A DNA stretch of 64,000 nt from Lunularia cruciata (Eukaryota; Streptophyta; Marchantiopsida; Lunulariales; Lunulariaceae). The position numbers were made by a program, and so were the translations under genes. Under the pieces are notes generated by a model that saw nothing but the letters and a program-made list of their open reading frames with translations, was not told the origin of the DNA and did no database searches. Location: the NCBI GenBank assembly GCA_948567375.1, contig OX419757.1:26654732-26718731 (forward strand), written 5' to 3'. Positions 9,172 to 19,964 of this stretch are shown here, one piece after another (the stretch's first letter is position 1; each line of letters begins with the position of its first letter).

Positions 9172-10207
9172 AGAGTGATGACAACACTTCAACATGACAA
9201 TCACCTACGTTGAAGGTAAGAAGCAACTTGCAGATGCATTCACTCGCATGCCAATGGCAAACAACTTGGTGGTAGAGGTTCAGATTAACCCTAAATTCTG
9301 GCTAGAGATTTTGGCGGCTAGAAAATCTGATCCACAGATTGTAGAAGAGCAATCATCCAAAGGCATCACCAGCACCCAAGGACTCACCTTTCGTGATGGC
9401 AGATTATGGATTCCAAATGTCCTAGAATTGTGCACCACCATTCTAGCGGAATGTCATGATTTTGCCATTACAAGTCATGTTGGAGTGGACAAGACCTTGG
9501 ATACAATCCAGCACCATTACTATTGGCCCAAGATGAGCAACGATGTGATGGACTATGTGCGTAGTTGCTTACTTTGTCAACAAAACAAAGCTTCTAATCA
9601 AGCTCTTGCAGAGCTCTTGCAACCTCTCCCCACTCCTACACAAGTTAGGAATAGGTGTGTATGGATCTCGTCTGTGAATTACCCAAGACCACATCAGGAT
9701 TTGACTCCATTGTGGTCTTTGTGGACCGGCTCAGCAAAATGATTCATGAATGCCCTACCACCAAGGAGGTGACCGCTCCACAACTTGCTCAATTATACTT
9801 AGATGCAGTCTTCTCTCACCATGGCTTGTCTCGAGTACTCATCACTGATAGGGGGTACTCAATTCACCAGTTTGTTTTGGAGCACCCTCTTTGGTTTCTT
9901 CAAAACCAAATTGGTCATGTTCATAGCTTACCACCCACAAACAGATGGACAAACAGAGTGGGCTAATTGCACTATTGAAGATATGTTACTCGGCTTCACC
10001 TTAGAAGAGCAAGAGAGGTGGGACACCCTACTCCCATTGGTGGAATTTGCTTACAATAATTCAGTGAATGCATCCACCCATGTCACTTTGTTCTTCCTCA
10101 TGTATGGTGAGCATCCCTTCACACCTTCCAGCTTGATGAAGATCCATCCGGTGGCTACCAAGGTCGATGCAGCCAACACATTTGTTTCTAGAATCCAACA
10201 AGGGGTG
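9172..10207 (+). mobile_element. Element C, left visible segment (RNase H end and integrase)
   Basis: Chromovirus of the A/B family on the plus strand. It begins inside RNase H at the point where D was inserted and continues through ITYVEGKKQLADAFTRMP and the integrase: a zinc-binding part with CLLCQQNKAS, core segments ELPKTTSGFDSIVVFVDRLS and YHPQTDGQTE. At 10207 it is cut by the insertion of B and resumes at 16758. Broken, with several breaks. Confidence 0.9.
10203..10207 (+). repeat. Target site duplication of element B, left copy (GGGTG)
   Basis: GGGTG directly before the LTR start TGTAATACC at 10208 matches GGGTG directly after the 3' LTR at 16758-16762. Both belong to the integrase region of C. 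Confidence 0.93.
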
Positions 10208-10933
10208 TGTAATACCCAGAGCTAGCCATATGATCTAGATGTGAAATTTGGTTTGGTAACATCTAGAATGATGTTATACATGATGGTCAAAATAGATCAG
10301 ATAGAAGTATCACCAAAAGAGTACTTCTACAAATAGGGCAGAAACCAAAATAGACTTGAGAACCTTAGAACCAATAGCTAGACATATAATTTAAAGGTGA
10401 AAATTGGTTTGGTAACATCTGGAAGGATGTTACACATGATGGACTAAACAGATCAGAAAGAGGTATCACCAAAAGGGGACCTCTACTAATAGAGTAGGAA
10501 CCAAAATATGCTTGAAATCTTTGAAGGCAATTTTGGAGGCCTAAACGGATGAATTAGGCCTCAAAAATGTGCAAATTCCACCCTCCTAATGGAGAAAGGG
10601 GTGGCTTTCCCTCGCCCTGCTTTGTCTTGTTGAGAGCTTTCCAATAGTACCTTACTCACGTGATTTTGAGATTCCTACAGGAAGATTCCCTAAAAGATTC
10701 CCTCTAGTCAAAGCTTGTTTGACCAACCAGATAGGACCTAGACCAGACATGTCACCCATCCAAGTAAGTAATCCAAGGGTGGAGCTTGCTGACATGTCAC
10801 CTATCCGTGTCCCTAATCCTATGGTGGAGATCCTCTTTGTCTATATAATAAAGAGAAGGTGCTCCCTTGGGGCATCGAATGTTTGAGTATGCAATCTGTG
10901 TTTTCTCTCTTCTCTTGTCCTTGGAGTATTACA
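10208..10933 (+). repeat. 5' LTR of element B (726 bp)
   Basis: TGTAATACC to TATTACA. The U3 contains two tandem blocks of about 156 bp (10221-10376 and 10377-10530), each with an AACATC...GATGTT palindrome and a GTATCACCAAAAG segment. The TATA-like CTATATAATA at 10841-10850 is followed by the putative transcription start and R/U5. Confidence 0.95.
10841..10850 (+). promoter_or_regulatory. TATA box in element B 5' LTR
   Basis: CTATATAATA lies 84 bases before the LTR end and is conserved in the LTRs of A, B (3'), C and E, as expected for the pol II promoter that makes the genomic RNA. Confidence 0.7.
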
Positions 10934-10934
10934 A

Positions 10935-10946
10935 TGGTATCAGAGC
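10935..10946 (+). other. Primer binding site of element B, tRNA-Met type
   Basis: TGGTATCAGAGC, one base after the LTR, complementary to the 3' end of plant initiator tRNA-Met. Confidence 0.94.
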
Positions 10947-11073
10947 GAGTGTTTTAGTCCAAGAGAGTGGATTACCCCTCTTGGAATAGCACGAACTACT
11001 GAAACTGAGTAATTTGAGGTGGAGAACATAGAGTAATCGCTAGACTTAGGAAGGAATTTAGAGAGCGGATGGG

Positions 11074-11503
11074 ATGGATGCGCCGGGAGGCCAATTTCCC
11101 GCACCTAGCTTTCCATTCTCAAACCCATTCCACATCAAGGTTATGTACATCCAGTGTGAGCAGATGAGGGTATCGCTAGTTTATCACTTTGGTGCAAAAT
11201 TCATGGACAGAGTGATGAACTCACCAAACCCGGTGATTCTACCTGTGGTGATATATGACAGAGAGTAGGATTTGACAATCTACATTGTGTTATGATAATA
11301 TGGATATGAATGTCCCAAATCCTCTTTCTTTCAACACTCAAGTAGAAATCCGTTATGTAGTGAGGCCGAAAGTGATGTTTAGAGATTTTGTGGTTAGGAA
11401 TTTTGGTGAGGAGTATTATCAACGAGTGATAGCTTCTGAGGTCCCAATGGTAGTTCCGATAGTTCATGCGCCTTCCAAAGTGATTATATTGACTCTGTAT
11501 TGA
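11074..11503 (+). CDS. Two small leader reading frames of element B
   Basis: The first (11074-11268) starts MDAPGGQFPAPSFPFSNPFH and the second (about 11285-11503) holds MDMNVPNPLSFNTQVEIRYV. They are near copies of the two frames in A, and lie between primer site and gag. No known domain is seen. Their conservation in three copies that inserted separately suggests they were translated or otherwise under constraint in the living family. Confidence 0.6.
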
Positions 11504-11536
11504 AGTAGACATTAGCAATCGAGTGTTGCAGGAACC

Positions 11537-12630
11537 ATGGATCCGCAATTGCAAGAGCTAGTGCAAGGAATGCAAGGGATGTTGAACAAATTTCGAGAGA
11601 TTAAGATGACCATGGAGACATTACAAAGTCAAGTGGAGATCCTCAGGAACGATCAAGCCATGCAAGAAGAAGAGCCGTCTCAAAACCCAATAGCTACGAT
11701 TGAAGTACTTGGAGAGGCACCAGTGCCTACAAACCCTATCAATGATGAAGCCACATTGCTACTCCGGATGAAGAAGACCTGCAACATCGAGCCTTACAAG
11801 GGGCAGCATTCGATGGGAGTAGTGGAAAATTGGATCTCAAGAATGAATCAATATTTCCGATTGTTCTCAACAGATATCACAGAGCATGTTGCAGGCGTGT
11901 TTGCATGTGGGTACTTGACCGATAAAGCACTCACATGGTATGATGCTTGGGAATGATCCATGTTGGCACAGAGAAGGGAGGTCACATGGATAGCAATGCA
12001 AGAAGGACTGCTGAAGAATTTCCAATTGGTGGATTCTGTGCAGATGGCTTGAACTCAACTATGGGGCTTGAGACAGAAGAATAACGTTCAAGAGTATGTG
12101 GAGGCTTTTTTGGATCTACAAGTTGCAATTACCGACATGAGTCCAACAGAGGCTCTTGACAATTTCAAATGAGGGTTGAAAGAGTGGATTCGCCAAGAAG
12201 TCATGGCGCAAAATCCTTGCATAGTATTTGAAGCCATTGCTTGTGCGCAGAGAATAGCAAGAGCATTAGGTGGAGGTGAAGGAGTAGCTCCACCTCAACA
12301 TTATTGGGCAGAAATGCCACACATGGGTGGACCAGTACCGATGGAATAGGGCAACCTTCGATTCCGGGATCGAGGAGCACAACTGCTTCAATGGGAGCGG
12401 GGACGGGTAGAAGAACAAAGAGATGGAGTCCCACAAGGAGAAGGGACTCAAGGAGAACAATGTTGTTGTTACAATTGTGACCGTATTGGGCACATATCTA
12501 CAAATTGTCCCACTCGTTTCCCTAGAAGCCCTCGGCCTTTGTTCAAGCAATCTTTGAACAACATGGAAAGACACATTGATGAGGAGGAGGTGGACATCAC
12601 TTCGGAAAACAAAGGTTGCCAGTAAATGTA
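11537..12630 (+). pseudogene. gag: gag region of element B
   Basis: Begins MDPQLQELVQGMQGML with a coiled-coil N-terminus, then the capsid core (VVENWISRMNQYF, LTDKALTWYDAWE). Near the end is one zinc knuckle of the CCHC type, CYNCDRIGHISTNC, at 12466-12507, which would bind the element RNA. It is the nucleocapsid and capsid precursor of the virus-like particle. Part of a broken fossil. Confidence 0.9.
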
Positions 12631-12714
12631 CCTTGCGGCCTTATTGGCTCAATAAGAAAGCAGAGAAGCGAGGGAAGGAAGAAGAATAATGCGCAATGAT
12701 CCCGAAAGGCAACC

Positions 12715-13080
12715 TCACAATTGATTGTCGTGAATGGAATCCTAGAAGGTAATCAAGTGAGAGTATTAATAGATCTGGGAGCAACAGAGAATTTCTTGTC
12801 TCGCTCTGTTGCAATAAGATTGGGAATGGATCTAAAGACAAATGGAAGTGAAGAAGTAGAGTTACCAAATGGGCAAACAAAGAGGATTGAATCATTACCT
12901 AGACGGGTAACCCTCTCTATAGGAGAATATTAGGAAGCAATTGAGTGGCGAGTGATACCGTAAGCTCGTTATGATGCAATTTTAGGCAGGCCATGGATGG
13001 AGTAGTATAACCTTATGGTAGATTGGAGGAGGAAAGTAGTGAGAACCCACCAATGGTCAATCATTGGGGTTAAAGAAAAA
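12715..13080 (+). pseudogene. Aspartic protease region of element B
   Basis: Shows the retropepsin active-site loop (VRVLIDLGAT-ENFLS) and the PNGQTKRIESLPRRVTLS strand region typical of Ty3/gypsy proteases. The later part continues to VDWRRKVVRTHQWSIIGVKE. It would process the Gag-Pol polyprotein. Confidence 0.85.
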
Positions 13081-14630
13081 TCACACAGGCAGAAACTGCC
13101 TCTATATGTTGTAGGGACGACAACTGTCTGTAAGATCAATAGATGTTTTATGGGTCTAATAAGAGAAGTCCAGAGTGCACCACTCGATGGACAAATTCCA
13201 AATAAATTGAAGGATGTGGTGGATGAGTTTCAAGATATCTTTCCTGATGATCTACCCTCAGGATTACCACCAAAAAGGCGAGTAGATCACAAAATTGAGA
13301 CACTTCCGGGGAAGACACCTCCTTGTAAGGCCCCATATCGCCTATCACCTCATGAGTTGGAGGAGTGTAAGACTCAAATTGAGGAGATGTTGCAGCAAGG
13401 GTTCATCCAACCTAGCATATCACCATATGGGCCCATGTCTTGTTTGTGAAGAAGAAGGATGGTACAATGCGCATGTGCATTGACTATCGGGTCTCAATCA
13501 GCAAACAGTGAAGAACAAATACCCCTTACCTCGCATGGATGACCTGTTTGATCAACTCCATGGAGCAAGATACTTCACCAAAGTGGACTTGCAAAGCGGT
13601 TACAATCAAATCCAAATTGCAGAGGAGGATGTGCACAAAACTGCCTTTTGAACCAGGTATGGCCACTTTGAGTATCTTGTGATGCCTTTTGGCCTCACCA
13701 ATGCACCTGCCACTTTCATGAGTCTAATGAATGACATATTTCATCCATACTTGGATAAGTCTGTTATCATCTTCTTGGATGATATCTTAGTATATAGTAG
13801 CACGATGATAGAACACAAACAACATCTACGAGAGGTCCTCCAGATTCTAAGACAGAATCAGTTGTACGCCAAAATCTCAAAGTGTGAGTTTGGCAAGTCT
13901 GAAGTAGACTACTTGGGGCATAGAGTAAGTGCAGAGGGCATTCAAGTATTGACAGATAAAATAGAGGTGCTCCAGAAGATCAGACTCAACTTAAGAGCTT
14001 CTTGGGGTTGACGGGATTCTATTGTAGATTTGTCAAGGACTTCTCCAAGGTTGCACAGCCTTTAACGGCACTACTCGGCAAGGAGAAGAAGTGGACATGG
14101 GGAACTGCACAAGAGTTGGCCTTTCAAGAATTGAAGGCCGCCTTGCTACATGCACCAATCTTGAAGTGGTATGACCCAAAACGTCCAATCAAGTTGGCTA
14201 CAGATGCATCAGGCATAGCAATAGGAGCAGTCCTACAACAAGAGTGGCATGACGGATGACATCCAATTGCATATTTATCTCAAAAGTTGTTACCAACAGA
14301 GCACAACTACCACACCATAGAACAAGAAGAGCTAGCCATTGTTCTAGCAACCAAGCATTGGAAGCACTACTTGGGCAAGAAGGGATTTGTGGTAGAGATA
14401 GACCACAAACCTCTAGTCTACCTCAAGACGCAGAAGGATCTATCTTGTCGCCAAATTTGGTGGGCAGAGTGGCGACAACGCTTCAACATGACAATCACCT
14501 ATGTGGAAGGTAAGAAGCAACTTGTAGATGCATTCACCCGCATGCCAATGGCCAAAAACTTGGTGGCAGAGGTTAAGATTAACCCTGAATTTTGGCAAGA
14601 GATTCTGGTGGCTACAAAAACTGACCCATA
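13081..14630 (+). pseudogene. Reverse transcriptase and RNase H region of element B
   Basis: Visible blocks are FQDIFPDDLPSGLPPKR, the palm segment with [12 protein letters not shown] and FLDDILVYS (about 13680-13800), [16 protein letters not shown], and the connection [17 protein letters not shown]. RNase H follows with IKLATDASGIAIGAVLQQ, YHTIEQEELAIVLATKHWKH and VEIDHKPLVYLKTQ. It ends in ITYVEGKKQLVDAFTRMP. The order and sequence are standard for plant chromoviruses. Confidence 0.94.
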
Positions 14631-14631
14631 G

Positions 14632-15560
14632 ATGGTAGAAGCACAATCATCCAAAGGTGTCACCAGTACCCAAGGACTCACCTTTCAGGATGGCAGATTA
14701 TGGATCCCAAATGTCCCAAAATTACGCACCACCATTCTAGCGAAATGTCATGATTTGGCTATTGCAGCTCATGTCGGAGTGGACAAGACCTTGGATGTAG
14801 TCAAGCGCCATTACTATTGGCCCAAGATGAGCAACGATGTGATGGACTATGTGCGTAGCTACCTACTTTGCCAACAGAACAAAGCTTCTAATCAAGCTCC
14901 TGCAGGGCTCCTTCAACCTCTCCCCACTCCTACCCAACGTTGGGAACAAGTGAGTATGGATCTCATCTGTGAATTACCCAAGACCACCTCAAGGTTTGAC
15001 TCCATTGTGGTCTTTGTGGACCGGCTCAGCAAAATGATTCATGTATGCCCTACCACTAAGGAGGTGACTGCTCCACAACTAGCTCAATTATACTTAGATG
15101 CAGTCTTTGCTCACCATGGTTTGTCTAGAGTACTCATCACTGATAGAGGCACCCAATTCACCAGCTTGTTTTGGCAAACACTCTTTGGTTTCTTCAAAAC
15201 CAAGTTGGCCATATCCATAGCTTACCACCCCCAAACAGATGGCCAAACAAAGCGAGCTAATCGCATGATTGAAGACATGTTACGCGGCTTTACCTTAGAA
15301 GAGCAAGAGAGGTGGGACACCCTATTCCCGTTGGTGGAATTTTCTTACAACAATTCAGTGAATGCATCCACGTAGGTCACTCCATTCTTCCTCATGTATG
15401 GTGAGCATCCCTTCACACCTTCTAGCTTGATGAAGATCCGTCTAGTAGCTACCAAGGTTGATGCAGTCAACACATTTGTTTCTAGAATCCAACAAGGTGT
15501 GGAGAGCGCCAAGCACATATTACAGATTGCACAAAATTGACAAAAGCATATGCTGATGCA
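14632..15560 (+). pseudogene. Integrase region of element B
   Basis: The zinc-binding N-terminus shows HDLAIAAHVGVDKTLD and CLLCQQNKAS. The catalytic core shows VSMDLICELPKTTSRFDSI (first Asp), VLITDRGTQFTSLFW (second Asp) and YHPQTDGQTKRANRMIED. It is followed by a long HPFTPSSL-type tail. The zinc and core parts lie in a 247-codon open stretch (14632-15375). Confidence 0.93.
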
Positions 15561-15565
15561 CACCG

Positions 15566-16000
15566 TTGGCACATGGAGTTCAATGTTGGGGATCAAGTGT
15601 GGCTATTGACAACCGACCTCGTTTTATTGGGCCTTTCTCGATTCTTCATCGCATTGGCGCTATGGCCTATCACCTTGAGCTACCACCACACATGAAGATC
15701 CATCCAGTGTTCCATGTCTCCTTACTACACAGGTATGCTCCCCAATCAGGCCAAGGTCATTCCACACCAGACATTCGACCTTGTCCGACACTCATTGATG
15801 GCATAGAGGAATATGAAGTGGAGCAGATTCTCCAAAAATGTATGCGTGGTACTCGCCACCCGCGGGTGGACTATCTAGTACAATGGAAAGGTTACCCCTT
15901 TTATGAAGCCACTTGGGAGCCCACTGCCAATTTGGCACATACACTTGTGTTGGTGCAAGCATTTGAGCAACAATTGCACAACGAGGACGTTGTGTCTTAA
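15566..16000 (+). CDS. Integrase C-terminus with chromodomain, element B
   Basis: The first part has the GPY-like segment RPRFIGPFSILHRIGAMAY and LPPHMKIHPVFHVSLLHRY. From about 15806 to 15970 comes a chromodomain: EVEQILQKC, DYLVQWKGYPFYEATWEP and ANL, with the aromatic and Trp-Lys-Gly-Tyr core of the family. Chromodomains of chromoviruses bind methylated H3K9 and steer insertion into heterochromatin. This defines the A/B/C/E family as chromoviruses. The frame ends at 16000, two bases before the polypurine tract proper. Confidence 0.93.
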   Translation: MAHGVQCWGSSVAIDNRPRFIGPFSILHRIGAMAYHLELPPHMKIHPVFHVSLLHRYAPQSGQGHSTPDIRPCPTLIDGIEEYEVEQILQKCMRGTRHPRVDYLVQWKGYPFYEATWEPTANLAHTLVLVQAFEQQLHNEDVVS

Positions 16001-16013
16001 AAGGAGGGAGGTC
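15999..16013 (+). other. Polypurine tract of element B
   Basis: AAAAGGAGGGAGG overlaps the stop of the chromodomain frame and lies two bases before the 3' LTR. The same tract precedes the LTR of C at 17291-17303. Confidence 0.9.
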
Positions 16014-16757
16014 TGTAATACCAAGAGCTAGCCATATGATCTAGATGTGAAATTCGGTTTGGTAACATCTAGAATGATGTTATACATGATGGTTGAAATA
16101 GATCAGATAAAAGTATCACCAAAAGAGTACTTCTACAAATAAGGCAGAAATCGAAATAGACTTGAGAACCTTAGAACCAATAGCTAGACATATGATTTAA
16201 AGGTGAGAATTGGTTTGGTAACATCTGGAAGGATATTACACATGATGGACTAAACAGATCAGAAAGAGGTATCACCAAAAGGGGACTTCTACTAATAGAG
16301 TAGGAACCAAAATATGCCTGAAATCTTTGAAGGTAATTTTGGAGGCCTAAACGGATGAATTAGGCCTTGAAAATGTGCATAGCCCCCTCCCCCCCCCCCC
16401 CGATGGAGGAGAGGTTGGCCTTCCTCCCCACTGCTTTGTCTCATCGAGAGCTTTCCAACGGTACCTTATGTGATTTTGAGATTCCTATAAGAAGATTCCC
16501 TAAAAGATTCCCTCTGGTCAAAGCTTGTTTGACCAACCAGATAGGACCTAGACTAGACATGTCACCCATCCAAGTAAGTAATCCAAGGGTGGAGCTTTTT
16601 GACATGTCACCTATTTGTGTCCCTAATTGTATGGTGGAGCTTCCTTGGAGGAGATCCTCTTTGTCTATATAATAAAGAGAAGGTGCTCCCTTGGGGCATC
16701 GAATGTTTGAGTATGCAATCTGTGTTTTCTCTCTTCTCTTGTCCTCAGAGTATTACA
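16014..16757 (+). repeat. 3' LTR of element B (744 bp)
   Basis: TGTAATACC to TATTACA; aligns with the 5' LTR throughout. It has a run of 13 or more C at about 16388-16401 where the 5' LTR has a mixed C-rich stretch. TATA-like TCTATATAATA is near 16663. Confidence 0.95.
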
Positions 16758-16762
16758 GGGTG
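16758..16762 (+). repeat. Target site duplication of element B, right copy (GGGTG)
   Basis: Matches GGGTG at 10203-10207 on the other side of B. Confidence 0.93.
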
Positions 16763-17305
16763 GAGAGCACTAAGCACAAATTACAAAATGCACAAAATTG
16801 CTTGAAGTAGTATGTTGATGCACACCATAGGCACATGGAGATCAATGTTGGGGATCAAGTGTGGCTATCGACAACCAACCTCACATTAGTGGGACCTCGT
16901 AAGCTCAGACCTCATTTTATTAGGCCTTTCTCCGTTCTCCATCGAGTTGGCGTTGTGGCCTATCACCTTGAGCTACCACCACACATGAAGATCCATGCAG
17001 TGTTCCATGTTTCCCTACTACGCAGATATGCTCCCCAATCAAGCTTGGGCAATTCCACACAAGACATTCGACCTTGTCCGACACTCGTTGATGGCAATGA
17101 GGAATAGAAGTGGAGCGTATTCTCCAAAAACACATGCATGGTACTCGTCATCTATGGGTGGATTATCTTGCCCAATGGAAAGGTTACCCCCTCTTTGAAG
17201 CAACCGGGGAACCCGCTGCCAATTTGACACATGCACCGGTGTTGGTGCAAGCATTTGAGCAACAATTGCACAATGAGGATGTTGTGTCTTAAAAGGAGGG
17301 AGGTT
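16758..17305 (+). pseudogene. Element C, right segment: integrase tail and chromodomain
   Basis: Continues C after the B insertion. Visible are QVWLSTTNLTLVGPRKLRPH, LPPHMKIHAVFHVSLLRRY and a chromodomain (WVDYLAQWKGYPLFEATGEP) at about 17105-17270, followed by the polypurine tract AAAAGGAGGGAGG. Same family as B, with more differences, as expected for the older host copy. Confidence 0.9.
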
Positions 17306-18069
17306 TGTAATACCAAGAGCTAGCCATATGATCTAGATGTGAAATTTGGTTTGGTAACATCTGGCATGATGTTATACATGATGGTCAAAATAGATCAAAT
17401 AGAAGTATCACCAAAAGGGTACTTCTACCAATAGTGCAGAAAACCAAAATAGATTTGAAAACCTTAGAACCAATAGCTAGACATATGATTTGAAGGTGAG
17501 AATTGGGTTGGTAACATCTGGAAGAATGTTACACAAGATGGATCTAATAGATAAGAAAGAGGTATCACCAAAAGGGGACTTCTACTAATAGAGTTGGAAC
17601 CAAAATATGCCTGAAATCTTTTGAAGGCAATTTTGGAGGCCTAAACGGATGAATTAGGCCTTGAAAATGTGCAAACTCCCCCCCCCCCCCCCCAATAGTT
17701 GAAAGGCTGGCCTTCCCTCCCCCTTGCTTTGTCTTGTCGAGAGCTTTCCAACGGTACTTCACCCACGTGATTATGAGATTCCTATAGGAAGATTCCCTAA
17801 AAGATTCCCTCCAGTCAAAGCTTGTTTGACCAACCAGATAGGACCAAGACCAACATGTCACCCATCCAAGTAAGTAATCCAAGGGTAGAGCTTGTTGACA
17901 TGTCACCTATCTATGTACCTAATCCTATGGTGGAGCTTCATTAGAGGAGATCCGCTTTGCCTATATAATAAAGAGAAGGTGCTCCTTTGGGGCATCGGAG
18001 TTTGAGTGTGAAAGTGTGTGTTTCTCATGGTGTGTTTCTCTTCAGGTCTCCTATCCTTGGAGTATTACA
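17306..18069 (+). repeat. 3' LTR of element C (764 bp)
   Basis: TGTAATACC to TATTACA, with the duplicated U3 block, a run of about 17 C at 17677-17693, and a TATA-like CTATATAATA near 17961. The first five bases after it, CACAT, should be C's target duplication. Confidence 0.94.
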
Positions 18070-19260
18070 CACATCCAATATGGCTAGGGTCCTTTCCTTC
18101 CCAAAAAGGCACACTTTTACTTCTTGCAATAAAACTTCCATTGACGTAGTCGTCTTAGGACTTGTCGCACATGATTTACATGTCTTTCATTTCTTTTGCA
18201 GTAGATTAAAATATCATCCAAGAACACCACCACATATTGATCTAATAGCCCATCCAACACCCAATGCATTTGATCTATGAAGACTACTAGGGCATTAGTG
18301 AGCCCAAAAGATAGAACTTCTATTTCAAAATGCTCATACCTTGTGCAAAAAGCAATCTTTTTCACATCCTCTCTATCAATAAGAATCTGCCAATAGTTGT
18401 AGAGATTAGAGATCCAACTTGGAGAAATATTGTGCTCCACTCAATTTATCAAGCAAGTCATCAATTCTAGGCCAAAGATATGCATTCTTCACTATTTGTT
18501 TATTGAGGCTATGATAATCAATATAGAAGTGAAGTCCTCCATCCTTCTTTGGAGCAAATAGTACCGGTGCTCCCCAAGAAGATATACTATGTTGTATGAA
18601 ATCCTTCTTCAATAACTCTACCAATGTTCTTTAAAATTCATCCAACTCCTTTGGTGAGAGCCTATAGGTTGGTCAACTCACTAGAGTACTTCCTAGCAAT
18701 AAATCAATCTTGAAGGGTATACCACAACCGGAGGTTAATCCCTTTGGTAGATCATCCAAAAACACATCAACAAACTCCTAAACTATTTGATCAACCATTG
18801 CTTGATGAGGCTTTTTCCTCCCCTCAAATTCTCCATGTGCAATAGGATTGATCAACACCAGAAAAATAGGCTTCTCTTCCTCCAAAGCTTGCTTTATGGT
18901 TGCTTTACTAATAAACTTCTCATCTTGAGATTGACTTTTCTTATGTGTCTTACTCAAAGGTGCCACACAACCTAATTGGTAATACTTACCTTGATGTTGT
19001 ACTTGAATTTGTCATCGGGTCCAATCAAATTGAACCTTGTGACTTTCAAGCCAAAACCTAGAATGAAATCATAATGTAGGGGTGCTATTACAAACCTCAT
19101 ACACTCCAAATACTTCTTCCCACTCTTGAATGCAACAAGATGTGAGGTATCAAATGCATAACCATTTTGACCAACTGCAATTATCAATCTATTTCCAATT
19201 ATTGGCTTGATAAGAATACCTAATTCTTTTGATACTTGCATGGACATTGGGACTCTTGAA
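18070..19260 (-). mobile_element. Element F: fragment of another Ty3/gypsy element
   Basis: Minus-strand pol fragment. From right to left it shows a protease-like part (18972-19247, with FGLKVTRFNLIGPDDK) and reverse transcriptase blocks: [48 protein letters not shown] and the catalytic FLDDILIYC at about 18210. It ends at the LTR of C, just after the catalytic block, so C was most likely inserted into F's reverse transcriptase and the remainder lies left of the window. Old and broken, with several breaks. Its sequence is distinct from A-E and G. Confidence 0.82.
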
Positions 19261-19359
19261 TGAAGGAAACTCTAAATGCCTAGCATAAGCTTAAGCTTTG
19301 GTATTTATAAGGAAGTATACAAAGCTTTTGAGAAGTTTCTCAAGAAGCTTTCTAAAGTT

Positions 19360-19551
19360 GCCTTCTTAGAGTGCAAGCCAAGCTAACTAGGAAGCTTCTA
19401 AAGAAGCTTTTTTCTAGAATTTGCCTACTTGGCATGCAAGCTAAGCTAGTTGGAAAGTTCTCCAAGAAGCTTCCTTCTAAAAGCCACCTACTTGGCGTGC
19501 AAGCTAAGCTAGCTAGGAAACTTCCTAAGAAGCTTTCTCCAAAAAATCACC
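19360..19551. repeat. Minisatellite, three units of 63-65 bp
   Basis: Units begin at 19360, 19423 and 19487 with GCCTWCTTGG-like heads, and each carries GTGCAAGC-AAGCTA and an AAGAAGCTTTC-like tail. A partial unit seems to precede them at about 19320. The units differ from each other by roughly a fifth of positions. Confidence 0.75.
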
Positions 19552-19964
19552 GCTCTGTATGCATATTACCCAATACTTGGAAAGTACCAAGTAGCTTCTT
19601 AGATACTTCTAGAATATTCTTATAATTCTTGGCTAAATTTGGTCTATTTACTACTTTGTTAGTCTCAACTAACTCATCGGGAAATGCCATATTTGTACAA
19701 ATTACACCATAGTTGATGGTAGAAAACAACACTCTTTCTAGTGCAGACTTGTTGAACAATAAATAATCATCTTAATTATATCCAAAGTATGACATTGTAG
19801 GAATTACAACATTTACTCCATTATATTTCATGACAACCTATGACAATATTGTATTACATATTGGTTTGTGCATATAAGTTAACATTTTAGAACCATATAT
19901 AATATTTGTGAGAAGGTAAGAAGCACATGATATCACTTGCTTACTCATTGCATATTGAAACACT
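19552..19964. other. No feature recognised
   Basis: AT-rich sequence between the minisatellite and an LTR remnant. A 70-codon minus-strand frame (19547-19759) resembles nothing I know. Confidence 0.4.

Larger units (their letters stand above)
10208..16757 (+). mobile_element. Element B: full-length Ty3/gypsy chromovirus (6.55 kb)
   Basis: Has both LTRs, a tRNA-Met primer site, two leader frames, gag with a zinc knuckle, protease, reverse transcriptase, RNase H, integrase, chromodomain, polypurine tract and matching GGGTG target duplications. It was inserted into element C, an older member of its own family. A hand comparison of the two LTRs gives about 39 substitutions in roughly 700 alignable bases, 5-6 percent, mostly transitions. 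That means around 2 million years at fast angiosperm rates, or over 10 million at slow gymnosperm rates. The coding part is broken, with about ten breaks. Confidence 0.95.
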
